DNA of 64,000 nucleotides from the NCBI GenBank assembly GCA_014529385.2, contig CM043971.1:58227709-58291708 (forward strand). The letters are read 5' to 3'. Within the stretch, counting starts at the first letter, position 1; each line of letters starts with the position of its first letter. Under the pieces are notes generated by a model that saw only the letters and a list, made by a program, of their open reading frames with translations, searched no databases and was not told where the DNA came from. This DNA comes from Adiantum capillus-veneris. Taxonomy: Eukaryota > Streptophyta > Polypodiopsida > Polypodiales > Pteridaceae. Both the position numbers and the translations under genes were made by a program. This document shows positions 31,861 to 42,923 of this stretch, piece by piece.

Positions 31861-32107
31861 TGTTAACCATCCGCGTCCACTTCTAGTAGTCATGGGTCGG
31901 GCTTGTCGGTCCAATAGAAAAAGGGTAAGAGTGATCGCCGATGAGAGGCGCACTCTAACTGGAACATTCAAGGGTTAGTTGGCTAAGCATGGGCGCCCAA
32001 TGGGTGAGCTCATATGAAAGTCACCTAAACCTAAAAATCACTCATTCTCTCATTTGTGCAATTGAAGAGTGCTCTTGCTCCATCTCCATCTTCTTCTTCA
32101 TCTCCTT

Positions 32108-32148
<41 letters not shown>

Positions 32149-32381
32149 TGATCAAGCATTGCGACGGCACAGCAGTGGCGAGGCGGTTGAGAGCGGCACG
32201 GCGGTAGCTCCCTCTTCTTCACGGCGAGGAATCCTCCACGAAGGTGAGCGTAGGGCGGTGAGTGACACACCCTTGCTCTCTTGAGCTTGCTGGATTAATC
32301 TAGATTTGTGCTTGCAGCCATTTGTGGCTCGCACACAGTGTATGGCAAGTCCCTTGCTTTGACACGTGCAACAGATTCACA
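31861..32381 (+). repeat. 5' LTR of Ty3-B
   Basis: TGTTAACC...TTCACA, 521 bp. Shares its length with 49,490-50,056 except for expansion of a (GT)n(GA)n tract there. The inner (GT)n(GA)n lies at 32,107-32,148. Confidence 0.9.
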
Positions 32382-32387
32382 TATTTT

Positions 32388-32405
32388 TGGCGCCATTGCC
32401 AGGGA
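32388..32405 (+). other. Primer-binding site of Ty3-B
   Basis: TGGCGCCATTGCCAGGGA, matching the complement of a plant tRNA-Asp 3' end with two differences, six bases after the LTR. This primer is typical of Athila/Tat-type elements. Confidence 0.8.
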
Positions 32406-33338
32406 GATGCCCTGCACTAAGCTCGAATAGCACTCTATGCTGCTTTGTGGTGCAATGTGAGATGTAGGAAAGGAAGAGAAAGAAGGTGTGTGGCTGTTGA
32501 GAAGGATTTGTGAACTTTGTTTTTGCTGAAGTGTATTGTTTTCTGTTAATAAGGTGTTATATCTTTTTTGCTGTAATGTACAATTTTCTGTTGATAAGGT
32601 GTTAGATTTAAGGTAGTAGATCTATAATGTTAGATCTGTAAGGTGTAGTAAGTAGATCTGTTAGTTAATTAGTTGTTGTAGTACTGTGTTAAACAGTGTG
32701 TAACAGTAGCTCTATTAGTTGCAAGTAGGTAGGTTAGATGTGTATGTGTGGGCGCGACCACGACGACCTTATCCTCCAAACAAAAAAAAAACTTTAAAAA
32801 TGTTAAAAAATTATTAAAAAGGAAGGACCGAGATCGAGAACATTCCCCAAGGCCAAGCCCAAGCTCAGGCTCAGGCCTCAGTCACCCTTTGGACTTACTT
32901 ATTTTAGCCTCATGCCTAAGTAAAAATCGACCCTTTTGAGGACCATCAGAGCTTTGGGAGCTGAACATTGTGTTGTAAAGCACACCACAACCCCCTGAGC
33001 GATACGCTCGTTTCAAGCTATCACACGCTCTAATCCAAAAATCGATCATAAAAAGACATTAAAAAACATCAAAAAACGAGTGAAAACGGGGTGCAAAACG
33101 CCCAAAAAATCAAGCGGTTAACCTTCGAGGGTATTCGCTGACGCTTGTAGGGTGCCAAAGACACATGCATCTACACTCTGGTCGTGTGCTAGAGGCTGAG
33201 CAACTGGGGAGCACTTCGACTTACACTAGTTCTCAATACCCACCTACCTTAGGTTCCGAGCCCTCGATGGGGACCCAAGGTAGTACAACCCAAGACCCAA
33301 ACATAGCGACTAGTGACTCTTCATTTGACTAAAATATT
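32406..33338 (+). other. Leader of Ty3-B
   Basis: About 930 bp between primer-binding site and gag, with A-rich runs and repeated GTTAGATCTGTAAGG-type blocks. No ORF is supported. It probably holds packaging signals, which cannot be seen from sequence alone. Confidence 0.5.
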
Positions 33339-34115
33339 ATGGAAGGGCATCCTACACCAAACCCCGAGCAAGTAAACAAAAACATACGTGTCTGGGCCCC
33401 ACAACCTGGATCTAGTGTGTTTAGTCGCTTTATAGAAACCTTTAGTAGAGCTACTCACTCTGAACCTACGGCTAGTGAAGTTAACGAAGGTGAGGGAGAG
33501 GTAGATTCTCCTTTGGTATCTCAGGGGGAGCCTATACTCCCCAAGAGTGTCCATGTCCATATCCTGGCCCTTGCTTTCATGGAAGACCCTGCAAATCAAT
33601 CACCCCCTGAAGTTCTACTACCCGATGGTAGGAGTCTTGCTAAGGTGCAAGAATTTGAGCGCTATATGCAAGCGGCTAGGGAGAGGGAAATGGAGAGTTT
33701 CCTAGAACAACGCCGAGCCATGAAGGGAAAGACCCCTGGGACAATAGGCATAGCAATTGAGCAATCAAGTGCTCTTGAGTTAGTAGGCAATGTGGGTCAA
33801 ACTGTGGGGAACAACAATGCTTCCACCTCAAGGGAAACCTCTAGTACGCCGGGCCTAGAAGGGTTATTTCTCAACGAAAATTGGGAATATGACCTACAAA
33901 TTGAAACCATGACTGACATGTACACGGTTTACACATACCATATAGGTTGGTTAGAAGTTGTACAATCTACTTCTAGCGCCACAAGTCTAGAGAAGCGGCA
34001 ACAGATGGTCTGCAATGTCATCCATAACATCATCCAATCGGAGAGGCAAAATCAAGGGATTAACATTCCTTCAACCGGCCTTATGAGATTCTTGGATACG
34101 GGCAAGGCCAGATAA
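33339..34115 (+). CDS. Ty3-B gag, N-terminal ORF
   Basis: A 258-codon ORF from MEGHPTPNPEQVNKN. It includes a charged helix (EFERYMQAAREREMESFLEQ) and a later helical region (SLEKRQQMVCNVIHNIIQSERQ). No catalytic motif. Its position after the leader and the continuing gag core downstream make it the N-terminal part of gag. It ends in a stop shortly before a second ORF in another frame. Confidence 0.6.
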   Translation: MEGHPTPNPEQVNKNIRVWAPQPGSSVFSRFIETFSRATHSEPTASEVNEGEGEVDSPLVSQGEPILPKSVHVHILALAFMEDPANQSPPEVLLPDGRSLAKVQEFERYMQAAREREMESFLEQRRAMKGKTPGTIGIAIEQSSALELVGNVGQTVGNNNASTSRETSSTPGLEGLFLNENWEYDLQIETMTDMYTVYTYHIGWLEVVQSTSSATSLEKRQQMVCNVIHNIIQSERQNQGINIPSTGLMRFLDTGKAR

Positions 34116-34130
34116 TCGACACTATCACAG

Positions 34131-34697
34131 ATGGAAACTCCTTCAATGAGTCCAATGGACCCTTCATATATTGTGTCGACTGGAGTTTCGATACAGTCTG
34201 AACCCACAAGTAGTAGTTTTACTTTTCCAAATCTAGCTCATCTGTCTCTCGGAGACACTACGGCTATGATACCTACTCCGGTGATGAGTACAAAAAGTAC
34301 ACCTTGGACCTCGTTTGTTAGCATTGGACCGCTACCTAGTAGCACAGTGCTCCCAACAATACCTACAGGTGTGCATCAAGCCTATGTACATGTCACACCT
34401 CATGCCCACGTAGCTCCCACACCCCCAATTATGCCAAGGGCTTACACTCCACAATGGCATTATCCGAGCTCTTATTCAAGTGGGACCATACCATTTAGCA
34501 ATAACATGTCGTGTCCGGCACCGGCTATGCCTAGGGCCACACCTATGAACTTTGGACCACCACGTGGTACACCACCATACGAGGTATGGGACCCGAGGGC
34601 CGCCCGTATGCCAAGGCCAAGGCCAACTCCCATACCACATGTAGTTCCAAGAGCTCCTGGCAGCATTTGCTCAAACCATCGCTCGATCTATTGCTAA
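34131..34697 (+). CDS. Ty3-B proline-rich gag segment
   Basis: A 188-codon ORF dominated by Pro, Thr and Ser (for example VHVTPHAHVAPTPPIMPRAY and PRPRPTPIPHVVPRAPG). It is probably the disordered linker of gag. No known domain. Confidence 0.5.
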   Translation: METPSMSPMDPSYIVSTGVSIQSEPTSSSFTFPNLAHLSLGDTTAMIPTPVMSTKSTPWTSFVSIGPLPSSTVLPTIPTGVHQAYVHVTPHAHVAPTPPIMPRAYTPQWHYPSSYSSGTIPFSNNMSCPAPAMPRATPMNFGPPRGTPPYEVWDPRAARMPRPRPTPIPHVVPRAPGSICSNHRSIYC

Positions 34698-34729
34698 GAA
34701 TATGCGTAACAGCCTGATAGAGAGCCTAG

Positions 34730-35560
34730 AAGTAAGGCAGTACAAATAGCCAAGCTCACACAAAAATTTAGTGGAGACGGGGATGTGAGAAATTATATCA
34801 AAGTGTTTGAAAATATGCATTCTCTAGGAGAACACATAACCTGCATAAGAGTAATGCTTCAAACCTAACCTTAAGTGGGAAGGTTGGGGATGGGTATAGA
34901 ACCCTAAGGGTGGAAGAAAAAACAATTTACCCTACTCTTAGGAGATTGTTCTTGAAAGAATACATACGAGAGGGAGTGCTTTGGGGTGTAGCCTCTCAGC
35001 TCCAGAAAGCCCAACGAGAGGAAGGAGAGTCGGTGAGAGACTTTATTAGTCGCTTGAAGCATTTGAATTCTTGTTGTAATCCGAATGAGCGCTTCAATAA
35101 TAATCAATTGCTTGATAGATTCATTAGGGGATTACGACATGAGGATATCTACAATGGCCTAGTCATTAGAGGTATCACCACTTGGGAAGCAATCACCACC
35201 AATGCGATCCAATTGGAGGATAATTTAATGATTCAAGGAGAAAGAGTGTCTGTTGAGCCTAAATCTATTAGCTCGCAAGCATCGGGGCATCAGCCAATGA
35301 CCCTAAAGCCTTTTGCGAAGGAGCCAAAGATATCAGAGATGACTTTAGCAGATCTCACCAAGGCCATTCAAGAGAGTCTTAGAGACAGTCATGCTCCGCA
35401 AAACAATCGTATGTATCCAAGAAACAATGCTGCTCAGTATGCTATGGTCTGCATAGTAACAGTGAATGCCCTACTTTTAGAGTAAAATTCAATGGGAATT
35501 GCAATGTCTGTGGGAGGTATGGTCATCAAGCTAAGGATTGCATAGTATTTAAGCGCGCAA
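34730..35560 (+). pseudogene. Ty3-B gag core and first zinc knuckle
   Basis: IAKLTQKFSGDGDVRNYIKVFENMHSLGEH (34,750-34,840) is the start of a retrotransposon gag domain, continued in the ORF 34,910-35,485 (LRRLFLKEY, then EESVRDFISRLKHLN and LLDRFIRGLRHEDIY). A CCHC knuckle, CNVCGRYGHQAKDC, lies at about 35,497-35,540 in another frame. Stops near 34,866 and 35,483 break it. Confidence 0.7.
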
Positions 35561-35853
35561 TGGCCAATATACCAACCTTAGCATGGACAGACACACCACG
35601 AGTGCCTGCATTGATGTCGGCTCCACCTCTTTAACAAACGTCACAACACATGGTCCCTAGGGCCCAAAATGTTGTTCAAACAACACCCTTACCACCTCCA
35701 GTGCTAGGACCACAACCACCACATCCGAGAATCACTTTTGTGAATCAAGTGGGTTGTGAGTCATCTATTGCTTATTTGTAAGGTTGTGAAGAAGATATAG
35801 ACCCTAATATTGCCTATGGGATTGATGCGCTTGAAGAAAGTCCACAATAATAC

Positions 35854-36297
35854 ATGGAGGACTATTGGGGACAAGTCGAACATGTCCTTCAAGTAGCTGC
35901 TCTTACTGCAAGAGGCCAAAATATCAATTACACTGCTAAGAGACCATCTCTTCAATACTATGAGTGTGGAGGTCCACATCGTGTGGCCGAGTGTCCTATT
36001 AGGCTACAAAAGAACGCCACACTAATGCAAAACAATCAAGTGAGCACGTCTACAATACCGATACTCATGTGTAATCGATGTGGCATAGATCATTTAATTG
36101 CCCAATGTCCAAATTATCCAAATGCGCCGATGATCACGCCATTAAACTTGATTGAGGTTATCGAGGAGCCATCACAAAGTACACCTGTGGTACCAGTAAA
36201 CGTACTCAGACGATCGATGCTCCAAAAACAAAATTATATTCTTGAAGAAAGAGACACGGCATCAATTGCCCAATCTCAGAAGAAGAAGAAAACATGA
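35854..36297 (+). pseudogene. Ty3-B nucleocapsid-like ORF with two zinc knuckles
   Basis: A 147-codon ORF. It contains YYECGGPHRVAEC (first Cys replaced by Tyr) and CNRCGIDHLIAQC, both of the C-x2-C-x3-H-x4-C type. With the knuckle near 35,500 this makes at least three zinc knuckles in one gag, more than the usual one or two. Confidence 0.65.
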
Positions 36298-36375
36298 AGG
36301 AAGAGATCGCAAAAAGCAGCGAAGTCAGATCCCAGTTCAAAGACCAACATAGGGACTGGTGACGACCCCATATAT

Positions 36376-36915
36376 ATGAATGACGTTGAAGAGGATTCTG
36401 ATTCAGGTGAAACCATGGAGACCAAAATGACCACTAAGAAAGAAACCAACAAGGAAGATCGTCTCATGAGCCACAATGGCGAGGATATAGAAACTTATCC
36501 AAACCCTACAGAGGAGATCGAGCGAGTCAAGCAATTAAGGAGTTTGGTAGAAGATACCCAAAGGGATCTAGAATTAGCACCTAGGCAGATCCCGATTACA
36601 GAGACAACGTTCCCTACTCAACAACAACCTCACAAAGTCCATAGACCCCTAGCCATACCTAGTGTCATCCAAGAAGAAAGTGACTTAAAGTCATGGGAAA
36701 GTGGGCGTACTCACTTCTTGTTGGAAAGAATGTTTACAGAGGGACTACTTGATCCTATCGAAGAAATGGGGATCCCATCTTCCCCATGTCAAGGGACTGA
36801 AGCCCAAAAGGTGTCGTTAAACATTGTCAAATTGATGGATTTAATGGCTTCAGAAGTCAGAACCACCATCATGTCCAAACTATATGGAGACCCCGAGCTA
36901 TTCTTAGCTCTTTGA
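36376..36915 (+). CDS. Ty3-B linker between gag and protease
   Basis: A 179-codon acidic, Thr/Glu-rich ORF (TMETKMTTKKETNKEDR, then EEIERVKQLRSLVEDTQRDL). No domain is recognised. It sits between the knuckles and protease 1 and ends at a TGA at 36,913. Confidence 0.4.
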   Translation: MNDVEEDSDSGETMETKMTTKKETNKEDRLMSHNGEDIETYPNPTEEIERVKQLRSLVEDTQRDLELAPRQIPITETTFPTQQQPHKVHRPLAIPSVIQEESDLKSWESGRTHFLLERMFTEGLLDPIEEMGIPSSPCQGTEAQKVSLNIVKLMDLMASEVRTTIMSKLYGDPELFLAL

Positions 36916-36963
36916 GCTTTCCTCAATGGAGAACTAAAAGGCGGGCTATCACAATTTGCACAA

Positions 36964-37431
36964 ATGTATGGAGCTATGGAGATGCCAATAGAGGAGGAAC
37001 ACTTAGATCCACAACCCAACCTAGATGAGAACTCTGTTATAGAAATACATGTTAACAAGTTGGGACAATACTTTGAGGGCGATGAATCCAATGCAACCAT
37101 ACCAATCACTACCAAGGGATTAATGGTGAAGGGAATCCTTGATGGTGGCGCTGGGATTAGCATTGTGACTAAAAATTGATGGGAAACTATGGGAAGACCT
37201 CACCTTGGGACCACAACCATAGTAGTAAAGATGGCCAATGGGTCTATTGTTAAACCTATTGGGATGCTAGAAGATCTCAAGATCGAGGTCTTTGGACATA
37301 AAATAAGAAATTCCTTCATTGTTATGGATTTCTCCAAGCACACTATGGCATCTGAGATGATCTTAGGACGTCCTTTCAAGAGGGAAGCAAAAAGGGTGCA
37401 TGACTGGTCTAAAAACCATGTCTACTTGTAG
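36964..37431 (+). pseudogene. Ty3-B protease 1
   Basis: Two ORFs in sequence. The catalytic strand GILDGGAGISIVT is at about 37,134-37,172 with D-G-G-A replacing D-S/T-G-A, followed by a stop at 37,177; the flap and C-terminal strand follow (VVKMANGSIVKPIGML, then MASEMILGRPF at about 37,345-37,377). This is the ordinary protease upstream of reverse transcriptase. Confidence 0.75.
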
Positions 37432-38671
37432 TTCCAAGATTCTGTCATTCGAGTGGATCTTGTAACTGGTCGAGCACATCCTCTAGGAAACAGGTTTATA
37501 ATTGATCATAGATTTGACACCACAGTTCACTCGGCCCCATTGTAGTATTGTTACACGTGTAAAGTGGACAATGACATTGGGGAAGATTCTCCTTATATGG
37601 ATGTACACCTGGGATGACTGAGTCGAACAATGTGGATTCGGTCCACTTAGCAGCAACCATAGACACAACAGGGGGACGACCTGGGTAACACATGAGGGGG
37701 GTGAAATGCCACCACTTGTACCCTTAAATATGCTAGAAGCAATGCATATATCTTCTGATGACCTACAAGATGAAGGTTTGACTGGCATTGGAACCAATAG
37801 CGTCTCACAAGACTATAGCCCACACGATTTGGCGTCAGAATCATCAATTAAAATGGACTCTAAGGACGAAGAATCTAAGTTAAATGTAGTGCAAATGTAG
37901 GGACAACCATTCAAGGCCCAGTGGTACCCTAGATGACAATCTATCCAAAAGAGCAGAAGGCACAAGTAGCGATTCATCTAGTGACTCTTCACTAAAGATC
38001 GGCCATAATCGAAAATTAGACAAGAAGAGTAAGAGATATAGAGGCGATGATATCGAGCAAATGTACGTGCTAGAATAAATGAAAAGAAATCTATCGCATA
38101 ATGGATTAATTATATAGAGGCATGTGATTCTCGTCAGAAGTTGGTAGATAATTGGGGTGAACCCTTCAAAGCATTATGTGGTGTAGTCCACAACCCATTG
38201 ACATCGCACAACTAGAGGCTATAGAGAAGTCAAAGTTGAGCCGTATCGTAAGGAGAAAACAAAATCGAGAGTTAGCTCAACAACAAAAGAAAGCGGGAGT
38301 GAAATCACAGTCCACAGAACAACAGGATCCCACAGACTTACACCTTGCATTTGAACATTTCAAATCCTACACCACAGAGGAACGTAAGGTGTGTATACAA
38401 AGGCTCAAAGAAAACCTATCGATGGAAGCAAGGGAGTTTATGACGGTCCAGTGATAGTTAAGGAAATAGAGTTAGCAGACTCAGAAGAAGAGTTTTCATT
38501 GCCCAAGATCTGACAGAGACTGAGAAGTGTGTACTTAAAGAACTTCTCAAGTAATTCAGGGATATATTTGCTTGGACATATCATGATATGAAAGGTGTTC
38601 CACCTTCCATGGTGCAACACAAAATCCCCATGAATAGCATGGCTAAACCAGTTTAGCAATGACCCTACCCA
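37432..38671 (+). pseudogene. Ty3-B region between protease 1 and reverse transcriptase
   Basis: Degraded sequence with short ORFs (37,706-37,900 acidic; 38,176-38,454 with KSKLSRIVRRKQNRELAQQQ, a basic helical stretch). It leads into the reverse transcriptase start (TYHDMKGVPPSMVQHKIPM, about 38,578-38,634). Stops are frequent. Confidence 0.45.
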
Positions 38672-39372
38672 ATGAATCCTAAATATGCAAAGATCGTTCA
38701 AGAAGAGACTGAAAAGCTCGTGAAATGCGGATTCATATACCCTATTGAGCACTCAAAATGGGTTTCTCCAATAGTGATTGTGCCAAAAAAGAATGGGAAA
38801 CTTAGAAAGTGCGTGGATCTCAAGAAGGTCAATGCCGCCACTAGGAGAGACCATTACCCCTTGCCATATTCTGAACATGTGCTTGAAAGAGTTGCAGGAA
38901 AGGAAGCTTATAGCTTTTTAGTTGGGTACTCTAGATACGATCAAATAACAATTGCACTAGAGGACCAAGCTAAAACAACCTTTATAACCAAATTTGGAGT
39001 GTTCGTATTTCGTGTTATAGCTTTTGGCTTAACAATGCCCCTGCTACCTTTCAAAGATTAATAAACATTGCTTTTAGAGAATATTTGAGGGAGTTTTGCG
39101 AAGCTTTCTTAGATGACCTTTGTGTTTATTCCTCTTGGAAAGAACATCTATCATGTTTACGAAAAGTGTTTGAGAAGTGCAGATTGTATCGCATCTCCTT
39201 AAACCCTTTCAAAAGTCAATTTTGGGTTAAACATGGAGCCATTTTAAGGCATCTAGTGTCCAAAAATGGGATTTCCACAGATGAGAGCAAAATTGAAGCC
39301 ATTGCTGAATTATCACCGCCTACGAACTATAAAGGAGTTCAAAGGTTCATAGGCCATGTTGGTTATTATTGA
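38672..39372 (+). pseudogene. Ty3-B reverse transcriptase
   Basis: Recognised by WVSPIVIVPKKNGKLRKCVD, RDHYPLPYSEHVLERVAGK, then AKTTFITKFGVFVFRVIAFG and, in the following ORF (39,085-39,372), EAFLDDLCVYS with the catalytic L-D-D intact, followed by HLVSKNGISTDESKIEAI. A frame change near 39,050 breaks it between fingers and palm. Confidence 0.85.
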
Positions 39373-39408
39373 TGGTTTATTTTAAACTTTGTCGAGATAG
39401 CTTGTCCT

Positions 39409-40094
39409 TTGTACAAGCTTCTTATTGAGTTCCACTGGACCACGGAGTGTGACCATGCTTATGAGTCATTGAAAAAGACCTTGACAAGCGCTCCCATTCT
39501 ACGAGTGCCCGATTGGAATATAATTTTCCATGTGGATATTGATGCATCAAACTTTGCTATTGGGTGTGTTCTAGCTCAACCAAGAGAACATAAATTGGAC
39601 TACCCCATTAGCTTTGCAAGTCATCAATTGAATGATGCCGAGAGAAACTACACCACTACAGAGCGCGAATGTTTAAGTATGATTTACGAATGAAAAAATT
39701 TTGCTACTACCTTCTTGCCAACAAGTTTGTTTTCTATGTGGATCATCAAGCCTTGTTATATCTAATAAATAAACCTTGTTCCACAGGAAGAATTACACGA
39801 AGGTTGTTAATTCTCGTTGAGTTTGATTTTACCGTTGTGGTGAGACCTGGTAAAAGACATGTCATGGAGAATCATTTGTCTCACATACCCAATGGTGAAG
39901 CCCCTTCTGGAGTCAATGATAAATTGCCCGATACTTCCTTATTTCTAGTCAAGACCGTGCCTGAATGGAGTGGGAAGATTGTGAACTTTCTAGTTAATGG
40001 TTTTCCACCCAAAGAGCTTTGTAAGGACATAGCTCAAAAACTGCTAAAGAATGTGAACCTTATTCTCTTATTGCAGGAACTCTCTATAGGCTAG
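39409..40094 (+). pseudogene. Ty3-B RNase H
   Basis: IIFHVDIDASNFAIGCVLAQ carries the first catalytic Asp, followed by FASHQLNDAERNYTTTERE; the second half, in another frame from 39,669, has FYVDHQALLYLINK and ends with VRPGKRHVMENHLSHIP. Only one RNase H is seen; the duplicated RNase H of Tat/Ogre elements is absent. Confidence 0.8.
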
Positions 40095-40982
40095 GGAAGG
40101 ACGATATTCTAAGACGTTGTGCCCGTGAGGATGAGTATTTATACATACTGCAAGAAGCCCACATGGGTATAGCCGGAGGATATTTCTCAAGGGAGCTAAC
40201 AGCTAGAAAGGTGTTGCAATCAGGCTATTGGTGGCCTACCTTATTCAAGGATGCATCACTCTTTGCAAAAGGATGTGATGAATGCCAACATTACAAGATC
40301 ACACAACGAAAGGATAAGATGCCCTTACATACTATTAAAGTGACTCAACCATTTGAAAAATGGAATTTAAACTTTGTAGGCCCAATTAGTCCGGCAGCTC
40401 GTAGCACTCAATCTCGATATATTATTGTTGCCACTGACTATGTGACAAAATGGGCTGAAGCAAAAGCAACACAAAAAGTTGATGCAAAGACAATATCTAA
40501 GTTTCTCTTTGAGAATATTATCACACATTTTTGGATGCCCCTTTGAACTTGTGAGTGACAGTGGAACCCATTTTATAAATGAAGAGATAAAAGAACAAAC
40601 ATTAGACTTCATGATATCCCACCACAAGTCTACACCTTATTATCCACAAGCAAATGGCCAAGCTAAAAGTACCAACAAAACTCTCATCTCCATTTTGACA
40701 AAGACAGTTGAGGCTCATCGTATAGATTGGGATTTAAAGCTTACATCAGCTCTATGGGCTTATCTTACTTCTTACAAAGTGGTTATTAATTGTACACCAT
40801 TCAAAATGGTATATGGCCAAGAAGCAGTTATGCAATGGGAGTTTGTAATTCCTAGTCTGCGCGTAGCTTCACAAGAAGGTTCGGATGGTAACCCTTTAGT
40901 TGAGCGCTTATACATCCTTGAGAGGTTAGATGAAGAAAGACAATTGTTTGGGAGTGCAAAATGCACTTGTGGAGAAAGATAG
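40095..40982 (+). pseudogene. Ty3-B integrase, catalytic residues changed
   Basis: Zinc-binding block CDECQHYKITQRKDKMPLH, then the core: WNLNFVGPISPAA, where the usual first Asp is Asn; ELVSDSGTHFINEEI with the second Asp; and PQANGQAKSTNKTL, where the usual Glu is Lys. So two of three triad residues are lost. The two ORFs (40,163-40,546 and 40,479-40,982) overlap in different frames. Confidence 0.85.
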
Positions 40983-41221
40983 AAGGAAGAAATGGTTTGA
41001 CCATCATTTAAAGAACAAAGATATCAATGTTGGTGATAAAGTCCTTATGTATGGAGTGCTTAATGAAAAGAAAAAGTTAAAATATTCGAGGAAATGACCA
41101 TATCGAGTGTGTGAAATTACCCCGCAAGGAACCATTCGTGTGGAAACTCTAGATGTAATTGAAACCATTGGATTCCTCAATGGGAGTAAATTCAAAAGGT
41201 ACTATGATCCTCTAAGATAGC

Positions 41222-41498
41222 AAGAGTTACAAGCCATCCATGAAAAGAAAGCGGCCAAAGAACAGGCAGAGCTTAAAAAGATCCAAGCAAGAGTTGAGGC
41301 TCGAGAAAGACAACAACATCTTGAACGCCACGAAAGCGTTTTTTGAAGACACAGATGATGATTCATTGGAATCTGAGCCACCTCTACAATATCCAATTGA
41401 ACTAAATAGCCTCTATGGGAGAGTACTATATAACACATTATTGGATACGGGAGCTCAACATAATTTGTTATCCTGTGGAGTTTGGTGTCAGCTAGGAA
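41222..41498 (+). pseudogene. Ty3-B protease 2, left half (cut by Copia-C)
   Basis: Downstream of integrase the ORF from 41,240 begins with a basic stretch (MKRKRPKNRQSLKRSKQE), then an acidic linker, then YNTLLDTGAQHNLLSCGVWC (about 41,430-41,490), a clear aspartic-protease active-site strand with D-T-G-A intact. The Copia-C insertion follows at 41,499. A second retropepsin after integrase is not part of the standard gypsy layout. Confidence 0.7.
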
Positions 41499-41725
41499 TG
41501 TTGGAATTAGGGTTGCAAGGAAACGCACACAGCTTGGAGAAGACGAAGGAAGCTCAAGGCACACAATCAAGAGTGTGTTACTTAGTGTGCAATAGAAAGA
41601 TAGATAGCCCTAGAGTGATGGGCGTATATACAATGCACGGGGAAAATAACCTCCTAAAGAGGGAAAAAATACCCCGATAGTCCTAGTGTGTTCACACACA
41701 TCACTACCACATGTATATGGTAACA
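41499..41725 (-). repeat. 3' LTR of Copia-C
   Basis: 227 bp, TG...CA termini on the plus strand (TGTTGGAATTAGG ... ATATGGTAACA). It pairs with 46,370-46,594. Confidence 0.95.
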
Positions 41726-41737
41726 AATCCCCCCTGG
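41726..41737 (-). other. Polypurine tract of Copia-C
   Basis: The minus strand reads CAGGGGGGATT directly before TGTTACCATATAC of the LTR. Confidence 0.85.
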
Positions 41738-41741
41738 AGTG

Positions 41742-42063
41742 ATGCGGTGAACAAGAGCTGGCACATATGTAAAGGAAAGTGCCATGCCCTGAGGACATGA
41801 TCAGTCCACACAGGGGAGTAAGCCCAAAGCTTTGCGGAAAGCTTCGAGCTTCTCATGAGACAATGCCTTTGTGAAAAGATCTGCAAGGTTGTCCTGTGTT
41901 GGCACATAAGCCAAGCTGATCTCTCCTGCTGAGAGCCTCTCCCCAACATAGTGGTAATGCACCTCAATGTGCTTTGTGCGAGCATGAAAAACTGCGTTCC
42001 TCGCAACTGCCAATGCGCTCTGACTGTCAGTGTAGATAGTGTTGGCAGTGTCCTATCCAACAC
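41742..42063 (-). pseudogene. Copia-C RNase H, C-terminal part
   Basis: Minus-strand ORF 42,013-41,801 has NAVFHARTKHIEVHYHYVGE, then ISLAYVPTQDNLADLFTKAL, the characteristic copia RNase H C-terminus that precedes the 3' LTR. Confidence 0.85.
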
Positions 42064-42206
42064 CTACACACTCAACCATAGCTGTGAAGATTGCCGTCTA
42101 CTCAGCCTCACAACTCGAAGTGGCCACAATAGGTTGCTACTTGCTCAATCATGATATACATGAACTACCAAGCATGAAACAAAAACCACTTGTGGACACT
42201 CGCGTG

Positions 42207-42887
42207 TCAAAACAACCAGCCCAATTTGACAAAAGCATGTAAGTCTGGCAACAATGATCCCCCCTTGGGATAAAACAAGCCAAGATGTAAAGTGTCACTA
42301 AGGTAGCGAAAAATCCTCTTGACAGCCTGCCAATGCTTAGACCCTGGGCTATGCATAAATCTGCAGACCTGTGAGACTGAAAACTGAATATCCGACCTCG
42401 TGTTGCATACATAAATGAGACATCCAACAACAGTTTGATAAAGAGTGACATCTACAGGATCACCAGCATCATGAAGACTCAATTTCAAACCTATTTCCAT
42501 GGGAGTGGCAATAGGTTTGCAATCCTCAAGTCCAAACTTACATAGCAATGACTCTATGTAATTTTTCTGACACAAGGCAATACCACCATCACACTGCTTA
42601 AACTGTATACCCAAGTAATGATGCAACAACCCCAAAATTTTCATCTTGAAAGTAGCATTCAAATCAGCCTTAAATTTAGCAATATGTCTCTCATTTGGTC
42701 CAGTGATCAACAAATCATCGACGTAAAGAACCACAATGAGAAGTACATCACCCTCACGCTTTACATACAATTTGCTTTCCATTGGATTGTTACGAAAGCC
42801 TTGTTTGACCAAATGAGTGTCAGATTTCTCATACCAAGCACGAGGAGATTGCTTCAACCCATACAAAGCCTTCTTACATCTGCACAC
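42207..42887 (-). pseudogene. Copia-C reverse transcriptase, second part
   Basis: A 226-codon minus-strand ORF: KKALYGLKQSPRAWYEK, then VVLYVDDLLITGPNE with the Y-V-D-D active site intact, followed by LLHHYLGIQFKQ and DVTLYQTVVGCLIYVCNTRSD. It ends in the connection to RNase H. It copies the element RNA into DNA in the particle. The frame is broken from the upstream ORF. Confidence 0.9.
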
Positions 42888-42923
42888 TTTGTCCTCTTGT
42901 CCTTTCTTGACAAAACCGCAAGG

